Notes: a model not told the origin generated them from the sequence alone. Shown: positions 34,825-43,486, counted from the stretch's first letter. The stretch: 64,000 nt of DNA from CAYONP01 sp964405335 (GCA_964405335.1 CAYONP010000018.1:1-64000); one strand, 5' to 3'. Made by a program: numbers and translations.

Positions 34825-35775
34825 GTGACCGTCGAGCAGTTCGTCGCTCGGCGGCGCGAGCCGTGGCGACGGCTGGAACGCATCACGCAGACCATCCGCC
34901 GCGACGGGCCGGCGGCGCTCGACCAGCCTGACTTGGCCGACTTCGGCAGGCTCTACCTCGCCGCCGCCGGCGACCTGGCCTACGCCCGCGCCCACCTGCC
35001 CAACCCCGAACTGATCGCCTGGCTCGGACGGCTGGTCGGCGGTGCCTATGGCTGCCTCTATGCCGGCCGGCGACGGAGCCTCGCCCTGCTGCTCGCCGCG
35101 GTGGCCGGCTATCCGGCGCGCTGGCGGGCTTCCGCCCCATTCCTCGCCGTGGCCGCGGCCATCCTGTTCGGCGCCGCCGGGCTCGGATTGCTGGTGGTGC
35201 TGCTCGACCCGGCCCAGGCGGTCTACCTCATGCCTCCCCTGGTGCGCGAGGCGGTCGCCCTGCCGCCCGGCGGCGCGGTGCCGACTGGTGAATTGGTAGC
35301 GCTTTCGGGATATGTGCTGGCCGATCAGCTCTCCGCGGCGCTGATCGCCTTCGCCTTGGGCCTGCTCGGCGGTCTCGGCACGCTGGCGACGCTGGTCCAG
35401 CACGGCCTGCAGCTCGGCGGGCTGGCCGGCCTGGCGCTCGAAGCCTCGCCGGCGGCGTTCGGGGCTCTCGGCGCGCTGGTGCTGCCGAGCGGCGTGCTCG
35501 GGCTCGCCGCGCTGGTCACCTGCGCCGCGGCCGGCCTGAAGCTCGGCTGGGCCGTGCTGCACGGCGGTCGGACGAGCCGGGCCGAGGCCCTGGCGGCCGC
35601 CGGTCGCGAGGCGCTGGCGCTGCTGCTCGGCACGCTGCCGTGGCTGGCCGGCGCGGTGCTGACCGAAGCTCTGGTCACGCCGCTCGGTCTGCCGCCCGCG
35701 GCCGGCTTGGCCGTCGCGCTCTTGACGGCGTCGCTGCTGATCGGGTATCTCGGCTCGGGGCGGAGGCAGCCGTGA
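34825..35775 (+). CDS. SpoIIM (stage II sporulation protein M)-like membrane protein
   Basis: This 316-residue integral membrane protein has a cytoplasmic N-terminus (VEQFVARRREPWRRLERITQ) and about six hydrophobic helices. RRSLALLLAAVAGYPARWRASAPFL and the glycine-rich ALIAFALGLLGGLGTLATLVQHGLQLGGLAG match the SpoIIM/DUF95 family, found also in non-sporulating bacteria with MoxR/VWA clusters. The GTG at 34825 starts the domain directly. The gene overlaps the VOC gene (GTGA). Confidence 0.8.
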   Translation: MTVEQFVARRREPWRRLERITQTIRRDGPAALDQPDLADFGRLYLAAAGDLAYARAHLPNPELIAWLGRLVGGAYGCLYAGRRRSLALLLAAVAGYPARWRASAPFLAVAAAILFGAAGLGLLVVLLDPAQAVYLMPPLVREAVALPPGGAVPTGELVALSGYVLADQLSAALIAFALGLLGGLGTLATLVQHGLQLGGLAGLALEASPAAFGALGALVLPSGVLGLAALVTCAAAGLKLGWAVLHGGRTSRAEALAAAGREALALLLGTLPWLAGAVLTEALVTPLGLPPAAGLAVALLTASLLIGYLGSGRRQP

Positions 35776-36161
35776 TCCGTGTCGAGCATGTCGCGTTTCA
35801 GTTGGAGTCGCCGCGCGAGGCGGCGGCCTGGTATGTCGAGCACCTCGGCTGCCGCATCCTGCGCGGCATGGACGAGCCGCCGTTCGCCCACTTCCTGACC
35901 GATGCGGCGGGTGCGGCGGTGCTCGAAATCTACCGCAATCCGGATGCGCCGCTGCCTGACTACCGCGCGATGAACATGCTCGAGCTGCACCTGGCCTTTG
36001 TGGTGCTCGACTTCGCGGCCGAATACGAGCGACTGCTGGCCGCCGGGGCGAGCGAGGCGGACGTGCCGTTCGTGACCGATTCGGGCGACCGCATCGGCAT
36101 GTTGCGCGACCCGTGGGGGTTCCCGTTGCAGTTGGTGCAGCGCCAGGTGGCGTTGCGCTGA
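35772..36161 (+). CDS. VOC-family (glyoxalase/bleomycin resistance-like) protein
   Basis: This 129-residue protein has the vicinal-oxygen-chelate fold pattern: IRVEHVAFQLESPREAAAWYVEHLGCRI at the start, LEIYRNPD, MLELHLAFVV and DRIGMLRDPWGFPLQLVQR at the end. It has candidate metal ligands (His6, Glu/His near 74-77, and Gln near 123). A specific substrate cannot be named. The start overlaps the SpoIIM gene. Confidence 0.85.
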   Translation: MIRVEHVAFQLESPREAAAWYVEHLGCRILRGMDEPPFAHFLTDAAGAAVLEIYRNPDAPLPDYRAMNMLELHLAFVVLDFAAEYERLLAAGASEADVPFVTDSGDRIGMLRDPWGFPLQLVQRQVALR

Positions 36162-36167
36162 GCTGAC

Positions 36168-36222
36168 GATCAGAGCCGCTCGTCGTAGCGGCTGCGCCAG
36201 CGGAGCAGGCGCATGCCGTTGG
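36168..36222. repeat. Duplicated contig end, left copy (55 bp)
   Basis: These 55 bases are identical to 36323-36377 on the other side of the gap and encode the last codons of the P-type ATPase. An exact 55-bp overlap is what a de Bruijn assembler with k=55 leaves at contig ends. This copy is an artefact; the true sequence is probably continuous. Confidence 0.92.
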
Positions 36223-36322
36223 NNNNNNNNNNNNNNNNNNNNNNNNNNNNNNNNNNNNNNNNNNNNNNNNNNNNNNNNNNNNNNNNNNNNNNNNNNNNNN
36301 NNNNNNNNNNNNNNNNNNNNNN
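36223..36322. other. Assembly gap, 100 N, spurious
   Basis: Exactly 100 N between two identical 55-bp ends. Removing this gap and one copy gives a seamless junction in which the VOC stop and the ATPase stop lie 8 bp apart. Confidence 0.92.
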
Positions 36323-36324
36323 GA

Positions 36325-38391
36325 TCAGAGCCGCTCGTCGTAGCGGCTGCGCCAGCGGAGCAGGCGCATGCCGTTGGCGACGACGAACAGGCTCGAGCCT
36401 TCGTGCCAGTAGACCGCGGTGGTCAGGCTCAGCGAGCCGGTGGTGGCGGCGCTGCGGAAGACCAGGAAGGTCATCACGGCAATCACGCCGATGGCGAAGG
36501 CGAGGTTGAACAGGATCATCCGGGTCGCCTTCTTTGCCAGATCGAGGAAGGCCGGCAGGCGCCACAGGTCGTCCTTGGTCAGAATCACGTCGGCGCTCTC
36601 GAGCGCCAGGTCACTGCCGATGCCGCCCATGGCCACGCCGACATCGCTGGCGGCCAGCGCGGGGGCGTCGTTGACGCCGTCGCCGACCATGATCACGCGG
36701 CCGTAGGTCTCGCGCAGCTCGTCGAGCGCGCGGAGCTTGTCGGCCGGCAGCAGGTCGGCGCGGATCTCGTCGACCCCGCAGGCGGCGCCGATCGCCTCGG
36801 CCGCGGCGGCGGTGTCGCCGGTCAGCATCACCACGCGCTTGATCCCGGTTCGCTTGAGATCGCGGACCAGCGCCGCCGCCTCGGGCCGAATGGTGTCGGC
36901 CAGCGAGACCAGACCGATGCAGGTCTCGTCAGCGCCGATGAACAGCGTGCGCTCGCCGTGCGACTCGAGCGGCCCGGCCACGGCCCGCACGCTGTCGGGC
37001 ACATGCACGCCCTGCTCGTCCATGAACCGCGAGCTGCCGATCCGGATCAGCCGGCCGTCGACCCGCGCCTGCACGCCACGGCCGGTGACGGCGAGGAACT
37101 CGCCCGCTTCGGGCAAGGTCAACGTCTGCTCGCGCGCCGCGGCGACCACCGGCCGGGCCAGCGGATGCTCGCTCAGCCGCTCGACGCCGGCGGCCAGGGC
37201 GAGCAGCCCGTCGGCATCGCCGTCGACGGCATGGACGGTGGTCACGTGCGGCTCGCCTTGGGTCAGCGTGCCGGTCTTGTCGAGCGCCACCACCCGCACC
37301 GCCGCGGCGGCTTCGAGATGGACCCCGCCCTTGAGCAGGATGCCGCGGTGCACGGCGGCCTGAATGGCCGCCAGGATCGCCGCCGGCGTGGCGATCACCA
37401 GCGCGCACGGACTGGCCACCACGAGCAGGGCAAAGGCGCGGTAGATGCAGGTCTCGAGCGGCTGGCGGAAGTAGATGTGGGGCACCGCCAGGATGACGAT
37501 CGCCGCCAGCAGCACGAAGGTGCTGTACCGCTCGGTGGTCCACTCGACCACCCGCTGGGTCAGCGCCTCCTGCTCTTCGGCCTGCTCGATCAGCCGGATC
37601 ATCCGCGACAGCGTCGACTCGCCGGGCATCGCGCGCACTTCATAAGTCAGGCTGCCCTGCAGGTTGAGCGAGCCGCCGAAGACCTCGTCGCCGGGCGACT
37701 TGTCGACCGGCAACGGCTCGCCGGTGATCATCGCTTCATTGACCGCCGAGGCGCCTTCGATGACCACCCCGTCGACGGCGATGCGGCCGCCCGGGCGGAC
37801 CAGCACGCGGTCGCCGAGCAGCAGTTCGGTGAAGCGGACTTCCTCTTCGTGGCCGTCGACCAGCCGGACGGCGACCTCGCTCCAATGCTCCTTGAGCGCA
37901 TTGAGGCTCTTGCGCGTGCGGCTGACCGCATAGCCCTCCAGCGCGCGGGCGAGGCTGAACAGGAACATCAGCACGGCGCCCTCGGCCGGCTCGCCGATGA
38001 CCCACGCGCCGAGCGCGGCGAAGACCATCAGCGACTCGACATCGGGCCTCATGCGCAGCAGGCCGGGCAGTGCCTCGAGCATCGGCACCGCGCCGCCGAC
38101 GATGATGGCCAGGCCGAAGCAGAGGCTGGCCATCAGCGGATCGGCGCCGGCCTGCCGGCCGGCGATGATGCCGAACAGGAGGAACGTGCCGCAGAGCAGC
38201 GAGATGCCGAGCATGATGCTGAAGTCGAGCTCGATCTCGACCCCGTGCGAGTGGAACGCCTTGGCCGAATGGTGGTGCTCGTGGTCGTGGTCGTGGTCGT
38301 GCCCATGACCGTGAGCGTGGTCGTGGTCATGGTGCTCGTGCCCGTGCTGGTGGCTGCTGTCGCCAGCCCGACCTGCCACGTTCTCGGCCAT
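36325..38391 (-). CDS. P1B-4-type heavy-metal-transporting ATPase with His-rich N-terminus
   Basis: This 688-residue cation pump opens with a His/Asp-rich stretch of about 40 residues (HEHHDHDH..., GHGHDHDHD). The core has VASPCALVIATP in the metal-binding helix, the phosphorylated Asp in DKTGTLT, the SEHPLA motif, TGDTAAAA and GDGVNDAPAL. An SPC rather than CPC motif and YWHEGSS in the last helix define the P1B-4 group, reported for Co, Zn, Fe or Cd export. The ATG at 38391 has a GGAG site. The VWA gene is divergent from it. The His-rich tail suggests zinc or cobalt (inference). Confidence 0.88.
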   Translation of the reverse strand: MAENVAGRAGDSSHQHGHEHHDHDHAHGHGHDHDHDHEHHHSAKAFHSHGVEIELDFSIMLGISLLCGTFLLFGIIAGRQAGADPLMASLCFGLAIIVGGAVPMLEALPGLLRMRPDVESLMVFAALGAWVIGEPAEGAVLMFLFSLARALEGYAVSRTRKSLNALKEHWSEVAVRLVDGHEEEVRFTELLLGDRVLVRPGGRIAVDGVVIEGASAVNEAMITGEPLPVDKSPGDEVFGGSLNLQGSLTYEVRAMPGESTLSRMIRLIEQAEEQEALTQRVVEWTTERYSTFVLLAAIVILAVPHIYFRQPLETCIYRAFALLVVASPCALVIATPAAILAAIQAAVHRGILLKGGVHLEAAAAVRVVALDKTGTLTQGEPHVTTVHAVDGDADGLLALAAGVERLSEHPLARPVVAAAREQTLTLPEAGEFLAVTGRGVQARVDGRLIRIGSSRFMDEQGVHVPDSVRAVAGPLESHGERTLFIGADETCIGLVSLADTIRPEAAALVRDLKRTGIKRVVMLTGDTAAAAEAIGAACGVDEIRADLLPADKLRALDELRETYGRVIMVGDGVNDAPALAASDVGVAMGGIGSDLALESADVILTKDDLWRLPAFLDLAKKATRMILFNLAFAIGVIAVMTFLVFRSAATTGSLSLTTAVYWHEGSSLFVVANGMRLLRWRSRYDERL

Positions 38392-38479
38392 CCGCTGCTC
38401 CGACCCGGCGGCCGACCGGCCGCGACGCGCCATCGTGCAGGTGTCGCGGCGGCGCCGGGGCGTTACGCTGAGGAGTGAG

Positions 38480-39619
38480 ATGATCGGCCCGCTGACTCGA
38501 TTCGCGCGCGACCTCCGCGCCGCCGGCGTGCCCTGCTCGCCCGCCGAGCTGCGCGACGCCGCCGCCGCGCTCGAGGCTGCCGGCATCACCGAGCGCGAGA
38601 CGGTCCGACTCGCCCTCCGCGCCTGCTGCGCCAAACAGGCCGAGCACCTGCCCATCTTCGACCGGCTGTTCGAGGCGACCTTCCGCGCAACCTGGCCGCG
38701 CGCCGACAAGCCGGTGCGGGGCAAGCCGCGCCCGGACCAGCCCGGCCAGCGCCGTCGGCCGCCCGACGAGCCGGCGCCCGGGCCGGCCGCGCTGCGCCGC
38801 CAGGCCGAACAGGAGCGCCGGAACGCGCTGGCCCGGCTGCGCTGGGAACAGCAGCGTGATGAGCGCTCGCGCCTCGGCGCGCGGCCGCTCGGCCGGCGAA
38901 TCGAGCCGCTCGAACTGAGCCGGCTCGAACGCGAGGTCGAGCGCCTGGGCCGGCTGCTGCGCACCCGCTGGGGCCGCCGCCGCCGGCAGTCGGCCCGGGG
39001 CGACGTCGACCTGCGCGCGACCATCGCCCGAGCCGCGCGCACCGGTGGCGTGCCGCTGAGCATCGTCCGTCGCCGGCGGCTGCCGGCGCGGCCGCGGCTG
39101 CTGCTCTTCTGCGACGTTTCGGGCTCGGTCATCCGCACCGCGCGGCTGCTGCTCCGCTTCGTCCACGAGGCGGGCCGGCTCTTCTCGCGCACCGACGGGT
39201 TCGTCTTCGTCGATCGCCCCGTCCCAGCCGCGCCGCTCTTCCGCCACGCCGAGTTCGACGCTGCGCTGGCGGAGCTCGACCGGCTGCCCGGCCTCGACCT
39301 GCACGCCTTAAGCGACTTCGGCAACGCCTTCGAGCGGCTGTGGACCGACCAGACCGCGCTGCTCACCCGCCAGACGACGCTGCTGGTGCTGGGCGACGCG
39401 CGGTGCAATCGGTTCGACCCGCGGGCCTGGGCGCTCGAGGCGATCGCCGCGCGGGTGCATCGCGTGGTCTGGCTCAATCCCGAGCGGCGGCCCGAGTGGT
39501 ACACCGCCGACTCGCGCCTGCGCGACTACGAGTCGCAGATCGACCACCTGCTGCCCTGTGAGTCGCTCGAAGAGTTGGCCGCGGCGATGGATCGGCTGAT
39601 CGCGGTGACGCGATGTTGA
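38480..39619 (+). CDS. CoxE-like VWA domain protein
   Basis: This 379-residue protein has a basic, helical N-terminal part (residues 1-200) and a VWA domain with the metal-ion-dependent adhesion motif DVSGSV at about 213-218 (RPRLLLFCDVSGSVIRTARLLLRF). CoxE-family proteins work with MoxR ATPases in cofactor insertion, for example in CO dehydrogenase maturation; no MoxR gene is adjacent. The ATG at 38480 has GAGGAG 5 nt upstream. The start lies close to the divergent ATPase promoter. Confidence 0.85.
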   Translation: MIGPLTRFARDLRAAGVPCSPAELRDAAAALEAAGITERETVRLALRACCAKQAEHLPIFDRLFEATFRATWPRADKPVRGKPRPDQPGQRRRPPDEPAPGPAALRRQAEQERRNALARLRWEQQRDERSRLGARPLGRRIEPLELSRLEREVERLGRLLRTRWGRRRRQSARGDVDLRATIARAARTGGVPLSIVRRRRLPARPRLLLFCDVSGSVIRTARLLLRFVHEAGRLFSRTDGFVFVDRPVPAAPLFRHAEFDAALAELDRLPGLDLHALSDFGNAFERLWTDQTALLTRQTTLLVLGDARCNRFDPRAWALEAIAARVHRVVWLNPERRPEWYTADSRLRDYESQIDHLLPCESLEELAAAMDRLIAVTRC

Positions 39620-39790
39620 GCGATGTATGGCGCGCGTGACCGCGGCGGGCTAAGCCCGGTGCATGGGCGGCCGATAGGGAAGACGAGTGAGTGCGCCACC
39701 GTTTCGGCGCCGTGTTGCTTGCGGTCGTATCTGGGCTTGAGGGTTGGAACTTGGATAGCCGCTTGGTTGGGCTGAGTAGGAGGCCCAAGG

Positions 39791-40339
39791 TTGAGCCAGC
39801 AGACGTCGAGTTTCGGCGGCGGTGTCGCCGCGGAGCTGCAGGCTAGGAACCAGGCGCCCGACACCCCGTTCTGGCGCAAGCGCGTCGAGTTCGACTACAC
39901 CGGCTGGACGCGCAGCGTGCTCCGCGGCGGTCACAGCCTGTGGCATCCCAAGGGCTTCACATTCGACCTCGACAACGACGGCTTTCTCATTCTGCCGCCG
40001 GCGGAGACCGAGTTCGGCCGGCTGCTGCTGGCCATCGAATACCGCCAGGAGCCGGGCACGCCGCACCTGCAAGAGGCCCACCGGCTGGCCATGCGCTCGG
40101 CCCATGCGCTGCGGCTCGCGGTCGACGACGCCTCGATGCGCAGCTTTCGCCGCCCGGCCCTGAGCATCGCCACGGTCGAGGGCAGCAACGACGACGGCAA
40201 GCTCTACTGGCAGATCTGGGGCTACCACGGCACGCACTACACCGCCCTGCTCCGGTACTCGCACGAGCCCCACCTGCAGGCGCCCGAGTACAACAGCCGG
40301 ATGCAGCTCGCCCTGAGCCTCGAGCTGGCCGGCGGGTAG
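39791..40339 (+). CDS. Hypothetical protein
   Basis: This is a 182-residue soluble protein of unknown function. The TTG start at 39791 is supported by GGAGG 8 nt upstream (GTAGGAGGCCCAAGG). Segments include FWRKRVEFDYTGWTRSVLRGGHSLWHPKGFTFDLDNDGF and GKLYWQIWGYHGTHYTALLRYSHEPH, with many aromatic residues. No domain, signal or motif is recognised. Its TAG stop is part of a GTAGGG element. Confidence 0.6.
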   Translation: MSQQTSSFGGGVAAELQARNQAPDTPFWRKRVEFDYTGWTRSVLRGGHSLWHPKGFTFDLDNDGFLILPPAETEFGRLLLAIEYRQEPGTPHLQEAHRLAMRSAHALRLAVDDASMRSFRRPALSIATVEGSNDDGKLYWQIWGYHGTHYTALLRYSHEPHLQAPEYNSRMQLALSLELAGG

Positions 40340-40390
40340 GGCGCGCCGCGCGCGCCGTTCGGCTGCGGCGTCGCGCGGGGCGCGACCTAC
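40336..40390. repeat. Single GTAGGG/CCTAC element, 55 bp
   Basis: It starts GTAGGGCGCGCC and ends GGCGCGACCTAC, so its ends are inverted repeats. Inside is the hairpin GTCGCGCGGGGCGCGAC (40370-40386). The same 55-bp layout occurs at 41491-41545. The TAG of its head is the stop of the hypothetical gene upstream. Confidence 0.88.
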
Positions 40391-40447
40391 CATGCCGTTG
40401 CCCAACCCGGCCGTCGGCCGTCGCGCAGCGGAAACACGCGCGTCGCA

Positions 40448-41419
40448 TCACTCGCGCACACCAGGCCTGCCAGCAGAGAGCAAGTCAGCCACAAGTGACG
40501 ACATCTGGTTTGCCGCGGTGGCGACCTCGTGGGGATTCGGCGCGGGCTCCAAACCGTGCACCAGCCGATTGCGGAGGTCGTAGCAGTAGCTGAATAGCTG
40601 TTCGGCCGTGCCTTCCTGCTGGCGAGACTGGACAAACCACTCGTAGCTACGGTGCGGTAGTCGCTCGCGCGCAATCCGCCGCATCGCCTGCCGCACGGAC
40701 TCGTTGCCAAGACGGCGAATGCCGCCAATCAGCGAGTCTCGAGTACTGGTCGCAAGGTCGCCACGGGCCCCGACTGCCTCTTCCAGCTCGTGAAGCAAAG
40801 CGTGGCACGCGTCGCAGCGTGGCCGCGGGTCAGCAAGAAGCTCTGCCGCAGTGACCAGGAAGAGAAACTTGGCGGGCAAGTCGGCGAAGTGCGAGTGCGA
40901 GTACGCCTCGAACGCCAGTTGCTCTCGCGGCGAGAACCCAACGCCTGAACTGCAAGCGGTCTGAAACGCGGCGAGAAAGCGGTCGGCGGGCCGCAACACC
41001 GTTCCCTTTGCCGAGATCCTGAGGAAGAGCGGCGCATTGGTCGCGTGCCGCTCGTACACGAGGAGGCCAAGCCGGTCATTGTGCACCGGCACTCCCGTGT
41101 GCTGCTCCAGGGCTTCACGGCCTGCCGCGGTCAAGCCGCCTGTCGGAGTGCCGTCTCCAAAGTACGCTCCGGTTCGCGACGAAAGCAAGGCGAGACACAG
41201 GGCGTCGCGGTGGACCGCTGCGGCTCGCCTTGCCTCCTCCTCACTCTCAAACGGCCAGCTCTCGAGAGCGAGTTGCGCCGCGTCCGCAATAGCGCCAGCG
41301 CCGGCGCACGCAACGAGGTCGATGGCTTGGGGACCCGTCGTCCACAGCGTGTACCTCTTCTCGTCAAACCGGAATCGACAATCCTCGGGTAGCGCGAAGC
41401 GCAGTCTGTACGCCCACAT
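40448..41419 (-). CDS. Hypothetical protein with HEPN-like C-terminus
   Basis: This 323-residue protein starts at ATG 41419 behind GGAGG. The N-terminal half is not recognised. The C-terminal part (SYEWFVQSRQQEGTAEQLFSYCYDLRNRLVHGLEPAPNP) carries Arg-x4-His in RNRLVH, the catalytic pattern of HEPN RNases, embedded in helices. Codon use is less GC-biased than its neighbours, and it is bracketed by repeat elements on both sides, which suggests it was acquired. A defence or toxin role is inference, as HEPN domains also occur in other roles. Confidence 0.55.
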   Translation of the reverse strand: MWAYRLRFALPEDCRFRFDEKRYTLWTTGPQAIDLVACAGAGAIADAAQLALESWPFESEEEARRAAAVHRDALCLALLSSRTGAYFGDGTPTGGLTAAGREALEQHTGVPVHNDRLGLLVYERHATNAPLFLRISAKGTVLRPADRFLAAFQTACSSGVGFSPREQLAFEAYSHSHFADLPAKFLFLVTAAELLADPRPRCDACHALLHELEEAVGARGDLATSTRDSLIGGIRRLGNESVRQAMRRIARERLPHRSYEWFVQSRQQEGTAEQLFSYCYDLRNRLVHGLEPAPNPHEVATAANQMSSLVADLLSAGRPGVRE

Positions 41420-41490
41420 CAGGCGCCCTCCAGCATCCCAACATCCATAACGGCGGGTAGGGCCTGCCGTGGTTGCCGATTGTCCGGCGG

Positions 41491-41772
41491 GTAGGGCGCG
41501 CCGTGCGCGCCGTCCGGCTTCGGCGTCGCGCGGGGCGCGACCTACCACGCGGCTGCTCAACCTGGCCGTCGGCGTCGCGCGGGGCGCGACCTACCATGCG
41601 GTTGGCCAACCTGGCCGTCGGCCGTCGCGCGGGGCGCGACCTACCATGCCGTTGGCCAACCTGGCAGTCGGCGTCGCGCGGGGCGCGACCTACCATGCGG
41701 TTGCGCAACCTGGCCGTCAACCGGTAGGGCGCGCCGTGCGCGTCGGTCGGCGTCGCGCGGGGCGCGACCTAC
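41491..41772. repeat. Tandem array of GTAGGG/CCTAC elements (49/50-bp period)
   Basis: A 55-bp element (41491-41545) is followed by units of 49-50 bp. The hairpin GTCGCGCGGGGCGCGAC occurs at 41525, 41574, 41624, 41673 and 41752. Between hairpins lies GGTTGGCCAACCTGGC or a close variant (a small palindrome, GGTTGGCCAACC). A last element, 41724-41772, reads into the deacetylase gene, whose stop codon is the CTA in its terminal CCTAC. The spacer 41420-41768 holds no gene. Confidence 0.9.
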
Positions 41773-42659
41773 AACGCCCCCATCGCCCGCTCGCCCTCCC
41801 ACGTCCAGGCCGCGCGGCCGGGGACGCTGGCGGGCGCCGCGCGGTACTCCTCGAACAGCGCCGTATAGGTGGTGCAGGTCACGCCGCGCTCGGTCAACGC
41901 GTCGATCAGCAGCGAGACGATGCGGCAGTCCTCGCTCATCCGCCGAATGCTGTGCGGGTGGTAGACCAGGCTCAGATAGTCCAGGCCGAGTTCGAGCGCG
42001 CGGTCGATCCAGCGGCACTGCACCGCCGCCTCTTCCTCGGGCGTGGCGGGCGGGCGGCCGGGAATGCCCCACGGCACGTAGGGTGGCCAGGGCAGGCAGA
42101 GCCAGTGCGAGCTGCCCGGCGCCTTGAGCACGTTGTCGTGCCAGCCGTGGCCGGGCAGTTCGAGCAGTTGCGGCTGGCCCTCGTCAGCATACCAATAGGC
42201 CTGCTGCAGGCCCGAGGGGATGCTGTCGCACGGCCCGCGCAGGTCGCTCGACAGGTACTGCGCGCCGCACTCGGCAATGATCGCCAGCCGGTCGGCCTCG
42301 CCCGACAGACCGCGGTAGAAGCCGCAGCCCGAGCGGATGCCGACACACGGCCGGTCGAACACCCGCTCGACCCACTCGCGGCCGAGGCTGATCTCGCGCC
42401 GCAGCTCATCGTGGCTGATGCCCGGCCCGTGCATCTGGTTATCGCGCAGCATCTGGTGCGCGTAGGTATGGCTCTGCAAATCGAACAGCGGGTCATCGCC
42501 GAAGATCGCGCGCAGGTCGTCGCCGCGCTGCTCGAGCACGCGGCCGAGCAGGAAGAAGGTCGCCGGCACGCCATGCTCGCGGTGCTGGCGGACCAGCTCG
42601 GGCGCGGCCAGCAGGCATTGCTCGGCATGCTCGAGATCGTAGTGAAAGACATACCGCAT
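41769..42659 (-). CDS. Polysaccharide deacetylase-like (NodB fold) protein
   Basis: This 296-residue protein has a partial NodB-fold pattern: YVFHYDLEHAEQ at the start, GVPATFFLLGRVLE, the metal pair LQSHTYAHQ, GIRSGCGFYRG, and YLSLVYHPHSIRRM near the end. The first metal Asp lies in a short HYD motif. Such proteins remove acetyl groups from polysaccharides or act on related amides; substrate unknown. Its start is 3 nt from the CPBP protease stop, so the two are probably co-transcribed. Its stop codon comes from a repeat element. Confidence 0.75.
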   Translation of the reverse strand: MRYVFHYDLEHAEQCLLAAPELVRQHREHGVPATFFLLGRVLEQRGDDLRAIFGDDPLFDLQSHTYAHQMLRDNQMHGPGISHDELRREISLGREWVERVFDRPCVGIRSGCGFYRGLSGEADRLAIIAECGAQYLSSDLRGPCDSIPSGLQQAYWYADEGQPQLLELPGHGWHDNVLKAPGSSHWLCLPWPPYVPWGIPGRPPATPEEEAAVQCRWIDRALELGLDYLSLVYHPHSIRRMSEDCRIVSLLIDALTERGVTCTTYTALFEEYRAAPASVPGRAAWTWEGERAMGAL

Positions 42660-42661
42660 GG

Positions 42662-43435
42662 CTACAGGCCCCCGTGCAGGAACATGACCAGGACGTCGTA
42701 CAGGGCATGGGTCCAGACGGCGATGCCGAACCCGCGGGCGGCGTAGATGGTCGCCAGCAATCCGCCGGCGACGAACCGGAAGAAGAAGCTGTCGAGGTGG
42801 AACACGTCGCCGCCGGGGCCGACGTAATGGAACAGGCTGAACACCGCCGATGAGATGAGGCAGGCCAGCACCCAGGAACCGAGCGCCGGCACCTGGGCCA
42901 CGTGGCGGAGCAGGACGAACAGCCCGCCGAGGATGATCACGCGGAACAGCAGCTCCTCGTAGATCCCCGCGCCGAGCGACATGGTCAGCGCATAGAGCGC
43001 CCCCTGGCCCGGCCCGCCGGTCTGCAGGCCGGGGACGTAGTTCTGGATGGCGTTGACCGCGCCGCCGAACAGCACGGCGTAGACCACGCTCTCGACCAAC
43101 ATGCCGGGGAAGTAGCTGTAGTGCAGCGGCCCGCGGCCGGTAGCAGCGCGCAGCCGCCGGTCGGCCAGGTAGCAGAGCAGGCCGCTGGCCAGCGTGGCAT
43201 AGAGCAGCACCTGAAACCGAGTGCCGGCGCCGAACCCGGCGAACAGGCGGGTCAGGATAGCATCGGCGCCGTTGACCCAGTCGGGCTGAAAGGTGAACTC
43301 GAGCGCCTCATAGGCAGCCAGCACCGGCAGGGCGAAGAGGAAGCCGTACCACGGCCCGCGAGTGGCGGTGAGATAAGCAACGAGCGGATGGACCGCCACC
43401 GGCTCGGCCTCGTCGTGAGTCTCGACGTCAGTCAT
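42662..43435 (-). CDS. CPBP-family intramembrane glutamic protease
   Basis: This 257-residue membrane protein has about seven hydrophobic segments and the three CPBP/Rce1 motifs: EELLFR, FSLFHY and THALYD. These supply the Glu and His residues that activate water for peptide cleavage inside the membrane. The ATG at 43435 was chosen because it begins a short soluble tail (MTDVETHDEAEPVAVHPLVAYL) that leads into the first helix. Substrate unknown. Confidence 0.85.
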   Translation of the reverse strand: MTDVETHDEAEPVAVHPLVAYLTATRGPWYGFLFALPVLAAYEALEFTFQPDWVNGADAILTRLFAGFGAGTRFQVLLYATLASGLLCYLADRRLRAATGRGPLHYSYFPGMLVESVVYAVLFGGAVNAIQNYVPGLQTGGPGQGALYALTMSLGAGIYEELLFRVIILGGLFVLLRHVAQVPALGSWVLACLISSAVFSLFHYVGPGGDVFHLDSFFFRFVAGGLLATIYAARGFGIAVWTHALYDVLVMFLHGGL

Positions 43436-43486
43436 GGCGCAACGGTACCACCACGCCGTCCGACCCGCAAGCGGGCACGAACAATG

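Noticed and set aside
36168..36222. Second, truncated copy of the P-type ATPase gene
   Set aside because: It is an exact 55-bp repeat at a gap edge, best explained by contig overlap.
39620..39790. Additional gene in the spacer before the hypothetical gene
   Set aside because: No frame with a start, ribosome-binding site and coding-like composition was found.
41491..41772. Possible CRISPR array
   Set aside because: The units are near-identical throughout with no variable spacers, and no cas gene is in the window. It is a tandem hairpin repeat.
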